A stretch of 64,000 bases of DNA from Micrococcaceae bacterium Sec5.1 (GCA_039636795.1 CP143430.1:620001-684000); one strand, 5' to 3'; positions 1 through 9,202 are shown, numbered from the stretch's first letter. The notes: generated from the letters alone by a model not told the origin. Translations and numbers: made by a program.

Positions 1-853
1 GCAAGCCCATGATCTGGGTGACGTAGGTGATGATGAACAGCGAGTAGATGTAGAAGCCTGCGTTCTCACCCATGCGGCTGCCGGTGGCGATGAGCAGTTG
101 GCGCCAGTTGCGGCGGAACAGAATGGCCAGGGGCAATTTCCGTTCCTTGATGGCTTCGGCCTCGCGCTTCAGCTGTGCTTCCTTGAACAGCGGAGTCTCC
201 TGAACGTAGAGACGCAGGACGAGGCCAATGATCACCAGCAGGGCGGAGAGCCCGAACGCGAGACGCCAGCCCCAGGCAAGGAATTCACTTTCGGGCATGG
301 TCGCGGCGAGGATTGCCAGCACACCTGCGGCCATGAGGTTGCCCAGCGGCGGACCGATGTTGGGCCAGGATGCCCAGAACGCCCGCCTTGCACTGTCATT
401 GCTGTGCTCGGAGACGAGGAGAACGGCCCCGCCCCATTCGCCACCCAGTGCGAATCCCTGGATCAGGCGCAGCAGCAAGAGCAGCAACGGTGCTGCGATG
501 CCGATGGCTGCGTAGGAAGGGATGAACGCAATAAGCGTGGTGGCTACGCCCATGAGCATGAGGCTGGCCACCAGTGTGGCGCGACGGCCGTGCTTATCGC
601 CGAGGTGCCCCAGAACGATGGCGCCCAGGGGACGGGCAAGGAAGCCGGCGGCAAATGTTCCGAGGGCCAGCATGGTGCCCACAAGCGGGTCAGAGGTTGG
701 GAAAAAGAGCTTGTTGAAAACCAATGCGGCAGCGGTGCCGTAGAGAAAGAAGTCGTACCATTCGACGGCCGTGCCGGCAAGGCTCGAAGCAGCGACCACG
801 GGCAGCCTGGAGTGCTTCTGCTGCCTCAGTTCTGCTTTCTTCAAATCGGTCAT
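1..853 (-). CDS. MHS-family metabolite:H+ symporter (MFS), 3' end cut by window edge
   Basis: This is an inner-membrane secondary transporter of the metabolite:H+ symporter branch of the MFS (ProP/ShiA/KgtP type), which takes up small organic acids or osmolytes with protons. The 284 visible codons start MTDLKKAELRQQ and carry the family signature EWYDFFLYGTAAAL in the first membrane helix, then the loop motif GHLGDKHGRR between helices 2 and 3. Further on are RLIQGFALGGEWGGA and a charged central loop (KEAQLKREAEAIKERK). The frame is open to base 1, so roughly the last third lies outside. The ATG at 853 has an AAAGGAT-like ribosome site. It is divergent from the GntR gene, with a large palindrome between, so that regulator probably controls it. 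The substrate cannot be told. Confidence 0.88.
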   Translation of the reverse strand, partial: MTDLKKAELRQQKHSRLPVVAASSLAGTAVEWYDFFLYGTAAALVFNKLFFPTSDPLVGTMLALGTFAAGFLARPLGAIVLGHLGDKHGRRATLVASLMLMGVATTLIAFIPSYAAIGIAAPLLLLLLRLIQGFALGGEWGGAVLLVSEHSNDSARRAFWASWPNIGPPLGNLMAAGVLAILAATMPESEFLAWGWRLAFGLSALLVIIGLVLRLYVQETPLFKEAQLKREAEAIKERKLPLAILFRRNWRQLLIATGSRMGENAGFYIYSLFIITYVTQIMGL

Positions 854-962
854 TGTGGGGATCCTTTTGCGGTTGGGAGCGTCCAGAGCTTCCTGTGAAG
901 CGAGGCCGAACCCAAGAAATTGAGGGGTTCCAAATGCGTGAGCGGAGTCACTGAACAACACT

Positions 963-990
963 GTAGACTAGTTGTATACAACCCGTCTAC
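963..990. promoter_or_regulatory. Operator-like 28-bp palindrome between MHS symporter and GntR gene
   Basis: A perfect 12-bp palindrome, GTTGTATACAAC (971-982), is nested at the exact centre of an outer inverted repeat GTAGAC (963-968) / GTCTAC (985-990). The core resembles operators of FCD-type GntR regulators (TTGTATACAA type). A weaker copy of the TCGTATAC type lies at about 1041-1050, next to the gntR start. It is most likely the binding site for the adjacent regulator, acting on both divergent genes. Confidence 0.7.
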
Positions 991-1072
991 ATTTGACGAA
1001 GAAGTTTTTTCGAGGGCGTCCGGTCCGTCCTGAATGCAACTCGTATACTGGGCTTCGCGAGAAAGGCTCTTC

Positions 1073-1714
1073 ATGATCCAGATGACTCCCACTGCTCAAT
1101 CCCAGCCCGAAGTGGCCTATCAGTGGATGAAAAGCTATATCGCTGCCCTGCCGCGGGACGAGGAGACCTTCCTCAACGAGGCGGTCCTCGCCAAGTCCAC
1201 CGGTACGTCGCGCACACCAGTCCGTGAGGCATTGTTGCGCCTCGAAGCCGAGGGTTTCGTCAAACGGATCCCACACAAAGGCGCTTACGTTCCGCCAATC
1301 TCGGACCCCGATGTCCGAGCCATCCTGCAGGCCCGCTCTGTGGTGGAGAAGTGGGCCGTCTCAGCACTGGACAGCATGCCGGATGGGCAGATTGACGCGT
1401 TCCAGCGCATCATCGACCAGCAGCACGAAGCCAAGGACGACCCCGCCCGGTTCATTGAGCTGGACACCGAATTCCACACGCTCATGGTCCGTGCGGGAGG
1501 AAATCCAATCCTGGCCGATTTCTACGCTTCCCTTCGGCAGCGGCAACTCAGGATTGGTGTCCGCGCTGTCACTCAGGGGACAGACCGTGCCGGGGACGTG
1601 CTCCGCGAGCATCAGCTGATTGTCGATGCCCTTCGAAGCCGGAGCCTGGACGCTGCGCACCAAGCGATCGATGCCCACCTGGACTCAACGCGGCTGGCGG
1701 TCATCGGCTACTAA
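1073..1714 (+). CDS. GntR-family transcriptional regulator, FCD effector domain
   Basis: DNA-binding regulator of about 213 aa. Residues 10-65 form the winged helix: FLNEAVLAKSTGTSRTPVREALLRLE is the classical GntR recognition motif, followed by the wing HKGAYVPPIS. Residues 75-205 form an all-helical FCD domain with the metal or ligand histidine pattern (DTEFHTLMVRAGGN, REHQLIVDAL). The start at 1073 is chosen over an upstream ATG at 1034 because GAAAGG lies 7-8 nt before it and the domain begins soon after. It is divergent from the MHS symporter and probably represses it through the palindrome at 963-990, released by the transported acid or a derivative. Confidence 0.9.
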   Translation: MIQMTPTAQSQPEVAYQWMKSYIAALPRDEETFLNEAVLAKSTGTSRTPVREALLRLEAEGFVKRIPHKGAYVPPISDPDVRAILQARSVVEKWAVSALDSMPDGQIDAFQRIIDQQHEAKDDPARFIELDTEFHTLMVRAGGNPILADFYASLRQRQLRIGVRAVTQGTDRAGDVLREHQLIVDALRSRSLDAAHQAIDAHLDSTRLAVIGY

Positions 1715-1733
1715 CCCTCGGGCTGGAGTACGC

Positions 1734-2027
1734 CTAGTCTTCACTGTGCAGCTCGCGTTGCCTTGCGCTTAGAAGCTCAAGCTCGGGTCGGGCGGCAACG
1801 AACCGTTCAACGGCGTCGAGCACTTCCTTAAGGTGCGCGCGGTCAGGCGCCACCAGTGCCGCGCCGAGCAAGGTGCGGCGATATTGGTCCTGCAACCCGG
1901 TCTCGGCCGCGGACACCTCGAAGCGGCGTTTGAGTTCAGCAATGACGGGCCGCACGAGCGAGCGTTTCTCCTTCAGGCTATGGACATCGCCCAGGAGCAC
2001 ATCGAATTCAATCCAACCGATCCACAT
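1734..2027 (-). CDS. DUF503 family protein (YlxP-like)
   Basis: Small protein of 97 aa starting MWIGWIEFDVLLGDVHSLKEKRS, which is the typical opening of the DUF503/YlxP family (a ferredoxin-like alpha/beta fold of about 90 aa). The LKEKR motif and the later SAAETGLQDQYRRT segment match the family pattern. Some members are encoded next to infB/rbfA, but this one stands alone, convergent with the GntR gene, and its role is unknown. Confidence 0.85.
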   Translation of the reverse strand: MWIGWIEFDVLLGDVHSLKEKRSLVRPVIAELKRRFEVSAAETGLQDQYRRTLLGAALVAPDRAHLKEVLDAVERFVAARPELELLSARQRELHSED

Positions 2028-2156
2028 GGTTCATTATGAGCACGTCTCCGGCCCCCAATCCTGAGCCAATCTTGAGGAAATGTCGCACCGGGGTTGATCC
2101 AGCGCGGTCAGACTGGAACCACAGCAAGGCCAGAAGCAGCTAAGGGGGCGGGCGGC

Positions 2157-2591
2157 ATGAGCAAGAACCATACCTGGCGCGCACTCGCGGGCGTAACCGC
2201 CGTCGCTGCTTCCATGATGGCCGGACCCGCCGCCGCACTTGCCGCATTCTCTGACACCGGGAATGCCACCCCGCAGTACTCGACCATGCGTCTCCTTGCC
2301 CCTGCGAGTGCCGACGTGATCATGACGTGTTCGGCGAATGGTGCCAAGGTTGCCGTTGATGTGAATTCGTTCTCGGAAGTTTCGGGCGCGAACTATCACG
2401 AGATCAAGCTGTACAACCCTTTGGGGACCCTGGAATTCACAGGCGACCTCAGCAAAAATGCCGGAAAGTCCTATAAATCGGGAATCCAAACCGTGGGCAA
2501 CTGGACCTACGAGATCCGCGGGTATTACAAGGTTCCCGGCACGGCCAACATGTGGAGAGGCTCCGCTTTGACAGGAACCCTGACATGTTAG
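2157..2591 (+). CDS. Small secreted protein of unknown function
   Basis: About 144 aa from the ATG at 2157, which follows a GGGGGCG stretch; an upstream ATG at 2094 would add an implausible hydrophilic leader before the signal peptide. Residues 1-30 are a signal peptide (MSKNHTWRALAGVTAVAA, then AALAAFSDTG). The mature part is beta-rich, with only two cysteines (MTCS and the C-terminal LTC) and a segment TYEIRGYYKVPG. The alanine-rich leader followed by AFSDTG recalls SipW-type surface or fibre proteins, but no domain is recognised with confidence. The diguanylate cyclase gene begins 34 nt downstream, so the two may be co-transcribed. Confidence 0.7.
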   Translation: MSKNHTWRALAGVTAVAASMMAGPAAALAAFSDTGNATPQYSTMRLLAPASADVIMTCSANGAKVAVDVNSFSEVSGANYHEIKLYNPLGTLEFTGDLSKNAGKSYKSGIQTVGNWTYEIRGYYKVPGTANMWRGSALTGTLTC

Positions 2592-2625
2592 AAATTGGCG
2601 TGGGACCAATCGGCAGGAGCGAACA

Positions 2626-3804
2626 ATGGTGCTCGACTCGTTTTCGGTGAGGATTGCCCTCGGAGTGGTCACGTTGACACTCTTTGCGCTGTTCCTCGCC
2701 TCCTACCGCCGCACGAGGTCACCGTACGCGGGCTGGTGGAGCCTGGCCTTGCTGCAGTTCATGCTGGGAAACACGGCGTTCCTCCTGAACGGCACACCCG
2801 CGCAGCACTGGGCCAACCCTTTCGGCAACGTCCTGGTGGTGGCCGGAGCGTTCAGCGTTTGGGCCGGCGCCCGTACTCTGCGGGACCTTAAAGCGGCACC
2901 ATGGCAGCTCGCCGTTGCTCCTGTCATCACGGCGGTCGCCTCCGTCCTGGAAAGTCCCGGCTCCAATGTGTGGTCCGGCGGCTTCGTGTACCTGGCCATG
3001 ATGACCCTTGGCATCGCATTGGCGGCCCGTGACTTGTGGTTCATCAAGGCGACCCACTCGCAAGTGCACAAAGCCCTTTCCCTGGCTGCCGGACTTCTGG
3101 CGATCTACTACCTGGGCCGGTGGGTAGTTTACGCATTGGAAGGCCCCGGCGGCGCAACATTCCGGGCGTATTTTGGTCCCGCGCCTTCCGGCCTGGTGTC
3201 CTTGGTGCTGCTGGTGACGGTGTCTTTCAGCATGACCACGTTAAGCAGTGACCAACTGATCAAGGGCCTGAAGGAACGGGCCACCAGGGACCATCTGACA
3301 GGTCTCCTCAACCGGGGAGCTTTCCTGGACCTGGCATCTACGGAACTCAAACGACTGCGGGCCGACGAGTCCGGTGCTGCAGTTGTCCTGGCTGATTTGG
3401 ACCACTTCAAGCTGGTCAACGACGCCCACGGGCACCGCGCAGGGGACGTCGCTTTGAAGGCTTTCGCCGAAGCCTGCACGTCCTCGGTCAGGTCTACAGA
3501 TCTCATTGGCAGGTACGGTGGGGAAGAATTTGTTCTCTTCCTGCCCGGAGCCACGCAGGAGCGGGCCCAAAGCATCGCGACCGAGATCAGCCGCCGCATG
3601 GCTTCCACTGAGGTTCCAGAGGGCGTCTCCTTCCCCACCATCAGTTACGGAGTTACGGCAAGCACCCACGCTGTCCCAGACCTCATTTCGATGATCGAGG
3701 TGGCAGACGCAGCCCTGTACAGCGCCAAAGCACAGGGAAGAAACCGGATTGTAGGAGCCGACCGCCTCCAGGCGGCCACTATCGCTGACGAGGCACGATC
3801 ATGA
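2626..3804 (+). CDS. Membrane-anchored diguanylate cyclase (GGDEF)
   Basis: Makes cyclic di-GMP from two GTP. The first about 205 residues are hydrophobic with six or seven predicted membrane helices (IALGVVTLTLFALFLASY; later LVSLVLLVTVSFSM) and form a sensor or anchor without a recognised domain. Residues 225-385 form the GGDEF domain: DHLTGLLNRGAFLD, LADLDHFKLVNDAHGHRAGD, and the active-site GGEEF loop at about 298-302, so it should be catalytically active. No RxxD inhibitory site is seen just before the loop (SSVRSTDLIGRYGGEEF has RSTD, which might serve as one). It has an AGGAG ribosome site, and the stop overlaps the next start (ATGA). Confidence 0.92.
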   Translation: MVLDSFSVRIALGVVTLTLFALFLASYRRTRSPYAGWWSLALLQFMLGNTAFLLNGTPAQHWANPFGNVLVVAGAFSVWAGARTLRDLKAAPWQLAVAPVITAVASVLESPGSNVWSGGFVYLAMMTLGIALAARDLWFIKATHSQVHKALSLAAGLLAIYYLGRWVVYALEGPGGATFRAYFGPAPSGLVSLVLLVTVSFSMTTLSSDQLIKGLKERATRDHLTGLLNRGAFLDLASTELKRLRADESGAAVVLADLDHFKLVNDAHGHRAGDVALKAFAEACTSSVRSTDLIGRYGGEEFVLFLPGATQERAQSIATEISRRMASTEVPEGVSFPTISYGVTASTHAVPDLISMIEVADAALYSAKAQGRNRIVGADRLQAATIADEARS

Positions 3805-4304
3805 CAATCAATGAACTCACCACCCGCATCCAGATCCAGCACAACCAGGAAGTGAGCGCCTTCCGGCATGACATCACCAGCGCCCCGTACCAGGCTGGAA
3901 CACCGTCAGCCTTGAATGTGGCCCGGCGTTCCGTGCGCATGCAACCCGTCCAGTCCGTAGGTGATGACAGCGCAAACCTGACCATTGTGGCCGATGTCGA
4001 GGGCCTTGCATGGTTCACCGCCGATAAGGGACTCCTGGGCAGTTGCATTACGGTCTCCATCGCCGGGCATCGGCGGAACACCGGAACACGTGTACCCCTT
4101 CCCTTGGCTGAATGTGATGCATGGATCGAAGCCATCCTGGGCGGTTCCTGGATTACCCACGTCTACCGCACAGGGACTCCGATTGAAGGAAATGGCAGGC
4201 TCGATGTCGCCTCGTACCGCCTTTTCCTCGACGAACGCCGCAATCCTGTCGCCAAACCGAATGCGGTAGCGGACAATACCCTGCGGCGCATGGAAGCGTC
4301 GTGA
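3801..4304 (+). CDS. Unknown protein coupled to two c-di-GMP enzymes
   Basis: A 167-aa soluble protein without signal peptide, membrane helix or recognised domain. Its ATG overlaps the upstream diguanylate cyclase stop, and its own TGA overlaps the downstream GGDEF-EAL GTG. It is therefore translationally coupled on both sides and probably works with those enzymes. Visible features are a beta-rich middle (SANLTIVADVEGLAWFTADK, then GLLGSCITVSIAGHRR) and a segment PLAECDAWIEAILGGSW. It could be a c-di-GMP receptor or adaptor, but this is a guess from position only. Confidence 0.75.
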   Translation: MTINELTTRIQIQHNQEVSAFRHDITSAPYQAGTPSALNVARRSVRMQPVQSVGDDSANLTIVADVEGLAWFTADKGLLGSCITVSIAGHRRNTGTRVPLPLAECDAWIEAILGGSWITHVYRTGTPIEGNGRLDVASYRLFLDERRNPVAKPNAVADNTLRRMEAS

Positions 4305-5785
4305 GCGGGGCCCAGCCCAGCGGAACTCCACCCAGCGGGACACCACCCAGCGCGACACAGCCCAGCCGAATCCAGCCCAGCCGCGCCTTTCCCTCCGACA
4401 TTGACGCTCGGATCGGAAAACTGGAGCGGCACATCAGGGCGTTGATGGAGGAGCTGCACCACGCACGCCACGAGCAGCGTCGGGAAGCCTTCACAGATCC
4501 GCTCACCGGGCTCGGCAACCGTATGGCTTTGGTGGATGCCTTCATTGAAGCGCAGGACGCAGCAGCGGGCGGCGCCCCGCCAGCCGCACTCCTCCTCGTC
4601 ACCCTGGATGGCTTCAAGGGACTCAAGAAGTCCGCCGGCTATGCTTCGGCGGACCAGATTCTGGTCATTGTCGGGATGCGGATCCGCTCGGCGGTGAGGC
4701 AGAACGACGTCGTTACCCGCCTTGGCGGCGACGAATTCGCCGTGCTGTTGCCCGCCACGCCACAAAACCGGGCGGCCGCCGTCGGAAACCGTATCCTTGC
4801 GGCGCTGGAACCCAACATCGACCTCGGGAACAGCAGTGTCCGCTGTGGTGCCAGCATGGGCCTTCGGATTGCGGAGCCGCACCATAGCGTCGAGGACCTT
4901 CTCCAGGAGGCCGATATGGCGATGGAGGAGTCCAAGAGCGAGGGCCGGAACAAGCTCAAGTTGTTCGATCCCTCCACGCTTCATGCCCGGCAACTCCAGC
5001 GCCAGATCGTGGGGGAGCTGCGGGAAGCCATCCGCTCGGATCAGTTGGTCCTCTTCTACCAGCCGATCGTTGACCTGGCTACCGGCCGGATTGAGGGCAG
5101 CGAGGCCTTGGTCCGCTGGGACCACCCTGTGCGTGGGCTCATCATGCCGGACAATTTCATCCCCGTCGCAGAGGCCACAGGCTTGATCGCCGAGCTGGGC
5201 CGCTGGGTCCTCCGGGCGGCCGTGGAGCAACTGCGCCAGTGGCGGGACAACCCCGTCACGGCACAACACGATTTCACGATGCGAATCAATGTCTCTGCTG
5301 CAGATCTGCAAAGCCTGGAGTTCGTGGACGACGTGCGGGACGCATTGGTCAAAACCGGACTGCCGCCGGAATCACTGGTTCTGGAACTCACGGAGAGTGC
5401 CATCATCCAGAACAACGAGCTGGACCGTTACACCTTGGCGAGCCTGCACCGCTTGGGCGTCGGGCTGGAGATCGACGACTTCGGCACGGGCTACTCGTCC
5501 ATGGGATACCTGCGAAAACTCCCCGTGGACTGTGTGAAAGTGGACCGGCAGTTCGTCCAGGAACTGAGCAAGGACAGTACGCAGCTGGGTTTCCTCGCCG
5601 CGATCCAACAGGTTATCCGCTCCTGTGGACTGAAGGGCATCTGGGAGGGAATCGAAACGGCGGAACAGGCCGAAGCGCTGCGGAGCATCGGGTGCACGAG
5701 TGGACAGGGCTATTACTTCGGCCGGCCCTTGCCCGGACCGGAATTCACGGAGCAACTGTCCCGGCAGCAGACCTGGCCCGCTTAA
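4301..5785 (+). CDS. Dual GGDEF-EAL c-di-GMP turnover protein, cytoplasmic
   Basis: A 494-aa protein with a Pro/Ser-rich leader (residues 1-30, from a DNA tandem repeat), a short coiled segment (IGKLERHIRALMEELHHARH), a GGDEF domain and an EAL domain. GGDEF is intact at about 142-146 (RLGGDEFAVLLP). EAL is intact at about 268-270 (EALVRWDHP), with the further catalytic motifs ELTES and DDFGTGYSS (D392-D393). Both synthesis and hydrolysis of c-di-GMP are possible; often one is regulatory. The GTG start overlaps the stop of the preceding gene (GTGA). There is no membrane segment, so it would act in the cytoplasm beside the membrane cyclase of the same operon. Confidence 0.92.
   Translation: MSGAQPSGTPPSGTPPSATQPSRIQPSRAFPSDIDARIGKLERHIRALMEELHHARHEQRREAFTDPLTGLGNRMALVDAFIEAQDAAAGGAPPAALLLVTLDGFKGLKKSAGYASADQILVIVGMRIRSAVRQNDVVTRLGGDEFAVLLPATPQNRAAAVGNRILAALEPNIDLGNSSVRCGASMGLRIAEPHHSVEDLLQEADMAMEESKSEGRNKLKLFDPSTLHARQLQRQIVGELREAIRSDQLVLFYQPIVDLATGRIEGSEALVRWDHPVRGLIMPDNFIPVAEATGLIAELGRWVLRAAVEQLRQWRDNPVTAQHDFTMRINVSAADLQSLEFVDDVRDALVKTGLPPESLVLELTESAIIQNNELDRYTLASLHRLGVGLEIDDFGTGYSSMGYLRKLPVDCVKVDRQFVQELSKDSTQLGFLAAIQQVIRSCGLKGIWEGIETAEQAEALRSIGCTSGQGYYFGRPLPGPEFTEQLSRQQTWPA
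4316..4390 (+). repeat. Five copies of a 15-bp in-frame tandem repeat
   Basis: Five consecutive 15-bp units each begin CCCAGC (4316, 4331, 4346, 4361, 4376) and diverge towards the end. They encode a PS-x-x-x pentapeptide series at the N-terminus of the GGDEF-EAL protein, probably a flexible linker whose length may vary between strains. Confidence 0.85.
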
Positions 5786-5861
5786 AACAGCAACGCGGGG
5801 TCACTTCCGGCCCATCCCGAGGGGATTTATGGGCCGTAGGTGACCCCGCGTTGCTTAAGCG
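5778..5861. terminator. Long compound hairpin between convergent genes
   Basis: A 16-bp perfect inverted repeat, AGCAACGCGGGGTCAC (5789-5804) with its complement (5840-5855), encloses a second inner repeat GGCCCAT (5809-5815) / ATGGGCC (5829-5835). Outer CGCTTAA/TTAAGCG bases extend the stem. It sits between the stops of the EAL gene and purL and is probably a bidirectional terminator; its size suggests a dispersed repeat element. Confidence 0.75.
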
Positions 5862-5869
5862 GGGGAGGG

Positions 5870-8179
5870 TCAGCCGAAGTACTTCGGCAGGGTGGCCTCG
5901 TGTGCTTCGCGGAGAGCGTCCAAGGACAGTTCGTCCACGCCATTGATCTCCAGCTTCCCGCCGGCAGCATCAACGACGCCGATGCGGAGGTGGGCGAAGC
6001 CGCGGGCAGTGCACATGTCCTTGAAGCGGACTTCCTCGGAACGCGGCACAGAGACGATTGCCCGGGCCTGGGACTCCGAGAACAGTGCGGTGAACAGGTC
6101 CACGCCGTCGCGCTCCATGAGTTCCTCAAGGGCGATACGGGCGCCGACGCCGTAGCGCAGCGAGGACTCAACCAGGGCAGCCGCGAGGCCACCTTCGGAG
6201 AGGTCGTGTGCTGCGTCAACCATGCCGTCACGGGAAGCGTTGATCAGGATTTCGCCCAATGCACGCTCCGCCGCGAGGTCGACCTTCGGCGGCAGGCCAC
6301 CAAGGTGTCCACGCAGGTTGGACCATTCCGAACCATCCAGCTCTGCTGCAGTGGTGCCCAGCAGGTAGATGGCCTGGCCGTCCTCGCGCCAGCCCGACGG
6401 CGTGCGGCGGGCGACGTCGTCGAGCTTGCCTAAGACGGCCACCACAGGAGAGGGGTGGATCGGCGTGGTGCCGGTCTGGTTGTACAGGGAGACGTTGCCG
6501 CCGGTGACCGGAATGCCAAGCTCCATGCACGCATCCGAGAGGCCACGGATGGCTTCGGCCAGCTGCCACATGACGTCCGGGTCCTCGGGGGAACCGAAGT
6601 TCAGGCAGTCGCTGACGGCCATCGGAACAGCACCAGAGGTGGCCACATTGCGGTAGGCCTCGGCCAACGCGAGCTGGGCGCCCTGGTACGGCTCAAGGTA
6701 GGTGTAGCGGCCGTTGGCGTCCGTGGCCAGGGCAACGCCCAACCCGGTTTCCTCGTCAACGCGGACCACACCGGCATCATCCGGGAAGGCCATGGCAGTG
6801 TTGCCGCCAACGTAGCGGTCGTACTGGTTGGTGATCCAGTCCTTGCTGCACATGTTCGGCGAAGCGACCAGTTCAGTAACGGCAGCAGCCAGTTCCGTCG
6901 GAGCGGAAGGACGGTCGGCATCCTCAACGGAACCGGTGAAGGAGTTCGCCTGGACCGAGTCCTGCCATTCCGGGCGCGCGAACGGGCGGTCGTAGACCGG
7001 GCCGTCGTGCGCAACGGTGCGGGGATCGACGTCGACGATTACTTCGCCTTCCCAGGTGATGATGAGGCGACCGGTATCGGTGACCTCACCCAGCCAGGAG
7101 TACTCCACGGCCCACTTGTCCATCACAGCTTCGAAAGCTTCGATGTTCTCCGGGGTGACCACGGCCATCATGCGTTCCTGCGACTCGGACATGAGGATCT
7201 CGCCCGGGGTCAGCGTGGGATCGCGCAGCAGGACGGAGGTCAGTTCGACCTCCATGCCGCCGTCGCCGTTGGAGGCCAGCTCGGACGTGGCGCAGGAAAT
7301 GCCGGCGGCGCCGAGGTCCTGGATGCCTTCAACCAGCGAGCCCTTGAAGAGCTCGAGGCAGCACTCGATGAGGACCTTCTCAGCGAAGGGGTCGCCCACC
7401 TGGACGGCGGGGCGCTTGGAGGGCTTGGTGTCGTCGAAGGACTCCGAGGCCAGCACCGAAGCACCGCCGATGCCGTCCCCACCGGTGCGCGCACCGAACA
7501 GGACAACCTTGTTGCCCTTGCCGGAGGCGTTGGCAAGGCGGATGTCCTCGTGGCGCATGACGCCCACAGCGAGTGCGTTTACCAAGGGGTTGCCCTGATA
7601 CACGGAGTCGAAGACCATTTCCCCGCCGATGTTCGGCAGGCCGAGGCAGTTGCCGTAGCCACCGATTCCGGCCACGGCACCGTGCATGACGCGGGCGGTG
7701 TCCGGGTGGTCGATCGCGCCGAAGCGCAGCGGGTCCATCACGGCAACCGGGCGGGCGCCCATGGAGATGATGTCGCGGACGATGCCGCCGATGCCGGTAG
7801 CGGCACCCTGGTAAGGCTCAACGAACGACGGCGAGTTGTGGGACTCGATCTTGAACGTCACGGCCCAGCCGTCGCCAAGGTTGGTGACGCCGGCGTTTTC
7901 GCCGATGCCCACCAGCATGTCCTTCTTCATTTCCTCGGTGACCTTTTCGCCGAACTGGCGGAGGTGGTTCTTGGAGGACTTGTAGGAGCAGTGCTCGCTC
8001 CACATGACGGAGTACATGGCCAGTTCGGCGCCGGTGGGGCGGCGGCCAAGGACCTTGACGATTTCGTCGAACTCGTTTTGCTTCAGGCCGAGCTCGGCCC
8101 ACGGGAGTTCCGTGTCCGGGGTCTTGGCAGCGTGCTCAACAGTATCGATGTTGAACTTCTTGGTGGTTTCCGTGGTCAC
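5870..8179 (-). CDS. purL: Phosphoribosylformylglycinamidine synthase subunit PurL
   Basis: Synthetase subunit of FGAM synthase, step 4 of de novo purine synthesis (FGAR + Gln + ATP to FGAM). At 769 aa it is the short PurL type that needs separate PurS and PurQ, both encoded just upstream. Motifs: [16 protein letters not shown] near the N-terminus, the [21 protein letters not shown] nucleotide loop, MSESQERMM, and the second-half [13 protein letters not shown] and [11 protein letters not shown]. Its ATG overlaps the purQ stop by 4 nt (ATGA), so the genes are translationally coupled. Confidence 0.98.
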   Translation of the reverse strand: MTTETTKKFNIDTVEHAAKTPDTELPWAELGLKQNEFDEIVKVLGRRPTGAELAMYSVMWSEHCSYKSSKNHLRQFGEKVTEEMKKDMLVGIGENAGVTNLGDGWAVTFKIESHNSPSFVEPYQGAATGIGGIVRDIISMGARPVAVMDPLRFGAIDHPDTARVMHGAVAGIGGYGNCLGLPNIGGEMVFDSVYQGNPLVNALAVGVMRHEDIRLANASGKGNKVVLFGARTGGDGIGGASVLASESFDDTKPSKRPAVQVGDPFAEKVLIECCLELFKGSLVEGIQDLGAAGISCATSELASNGDGGMEVELTSVLLRDPTLTPGEILMSESQERMMAVVTPENIEAFEAVMDKWAVEYSWLGEVTDTGRLIITWEGEVIVDVDPRTVAHDGPVYDRPFARPEWQDSVQANSFTGSVEDADRPSAPTELAAAVTELVASPNMCSKDWITNQYDRYVGGNTAMAFPDDAGVVRVDEETGLGVALATDANGRYTYLEPYQGAQLALAEAYRNVATSGAVPMAVSDCLNFGSPEDPDVMWQLAEAIRGLSDACMELGIPVTGGNVSLYNQTGTTPIHPSPVVAVLGKLDDVARRTPSGWREDGQAIYLLGTTAAELDGSEWSNLRGHLGGLPPKVDLAAERALGEILINASRDGMVDAAHDLSEGGLAAALVESSLRYGVGARIALEELMERDGVDLFTALFSESQARAIVSVPRSEEVRFKDMCTARGFAHLRIGVVDAAGGKLEINGVDELSLDALREAHEATLPKYFG

Positions 8180-8949
8180 TTGTCGCCTCCCACAATCTTG
8201 TTCAAAACGGAGGTGAAGAAGCCCAGGCCGTCGGTGTCGGATCCGCCGATGCCATCGAGGGATTCAGGTCCGAAACCGACCTCAACCGCGTGCTCGGGGT
8301 GCGGCATAAGGCCAACCACGTTGCCCGCGGCGTTCGAGATGCCGGCGATGTCCCGGCGCGAGCCGTTCGGGTTGAAGCCCACGTAGCGGAACACCACGCG
8401 GCCCTCAGCCTCAAGGGCGTCCAGGGTCTTCTCGTCAGCGATGTACTGGCCGTCCTGGTTCTTCAGCGGCACAGTGATTTCCTGGCCGTTCTGGTAGTCC
8501 AAGGTCCAGGCAGTGTTGGCGTTTTCCACGCGCAGGACCTGGTCCCGGCAGATGAACTTCAGGTGGTCGTTCTTGATCATGGAACCGGGCAGCAGGTGCG
8601 ATTCGGTCAGGATCTGGAAGCCATTGCAAATACCCAGGACGGGAAGCTTTGCGTCGGAGTTGGCAGCATCGATGATCTTTGTCATCAGCGGTGCAAAACG
8701 CGAAATCGCGCCAGCGCGGAGGTAGTCACCGTAGGAGAAACCACCGGGGATGATGACCGAGTCAACATCGCCCAGTTCGGTGTCTGCATGCCAGAGCGGA
8801 ACCGCAGTGGCGCCTGCAAGCCGAACCGCACGGGCGGCGTCGCGGTCGTCAAGGGTGCCGGGGAAGGTGACGACGCCGATCTTGGCACCGGCCAAGCGGG
8901 GCTCAGCGGCGAGGGCCACGGCCTCGCCAATCAGGGGGATCGATGTCAT
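8176..8949 (-). CDS. purQ: Phosphoribosylformylglycinamidine synthase subunit PurQ
   Basis: Glutaminase subunit that supplies ammonia to PurL. It is a class I glutamine amidotransferase of about 257 aa with the nucleophile elbow GICNGFQ, the upstream [14 protein letters not shown] oxyanion motif and a C-terminal MPHPEHAVE holding the catalytic His and Glu. The start at 8949 ([13 protein letters not shown]) is preferred: a longer frame would run into purS, whose stop lies one base upstream. Co-transcribed with purS and purL. Confidence 0.97.
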   Translation of the reverse strand: MTSIPLIGEAVALAAEPRLAGAKIGVVTFPGTLDDRDAARAVRLAGATAVPLWHADTELGDVDSVIIPGGFSYGDYLRAGAISRFAPLMTKIIDAANSDAKLPVLGICNGFQILTESHLLPGSMIKNDHLKFICRDQVLRVENANTAWTLDYQNGQEITVPLKNQDGQYIADEKTLDALEAEGRVVFRYVGFNPNGSRRDIAGISNAAGNVVGLMPHPEHAVEVGFGPESLDGIGGSDTDGLGFFTSVLNKIVGGDK

Positions 8950-8950
8950 A

Positions 8951-9202
8951 TCAGGCCTCGACGACCTCGACGTTGACAACATCCTCGATCACCGGGTTGG
9001 ACAGGAGGGTCTCAGCGGCCTCGCGGGCCTGGGCCAGGATAGCGTCGGTCACCTCGCCGTCAACCGTCAGTTCGAAACGCTTGCCCTGACGGACTGCGCT
9101 GAAGCTGTTGAAGCCGAGGCGGGGCAGTGCACCCACGATGGCTTTCCCCTGGGGGTCCAGAATCTCGGGCTTGGGCATGACGTCAACGACGATCCGGGGC
9201 AT
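8951..9202 (-). CDS. purS: Phosphoribosylformylglycinamidine synthase subunit PurS
   Basis: Small dimeric subunit (83 aa) that bridges PurQ and PurL for ammonia transfer. [20 protein letters not shown] is the typical PurS opening, and [15 protein letters not shown] and [12 protein letters not shown] complete the family pattern. The ATG at 9202 follows an AGGAG site; upstream in-frame codons are not family-like. It is the first gene of the purS-purQ-purL unit. Confidence 0.97.
   Translation of the reverse strand: MPRIVVDVMPKPEILDPQGKAIVGALPRLGFNSFSAVRQGKRFELTVDGEVTDAILAQAREAAETLLSNPVIEDVVNVEVVEA

Noticed and set aside
2034..2672. 212-codon minus-strand open frame
   Set aside because: Overlaps the signal-peptide protein and the start of the cyclase gene; its translation has no recognisable features.
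4163..5311. 382-codon minus-strand open frame opposite the GGDEF-EAL gene
   Set aside because: Antisense to intact GGDEF and EAL motifs; no start signal or domain.
6455..8386. 643-codon plus-strand open frame opposite purL
   Set aside because: It mirrors the purL coding strand in a GC-rich gene. Its translation is Gly/His/Val-rich without domains, while purL on the other strand is unambiguous.
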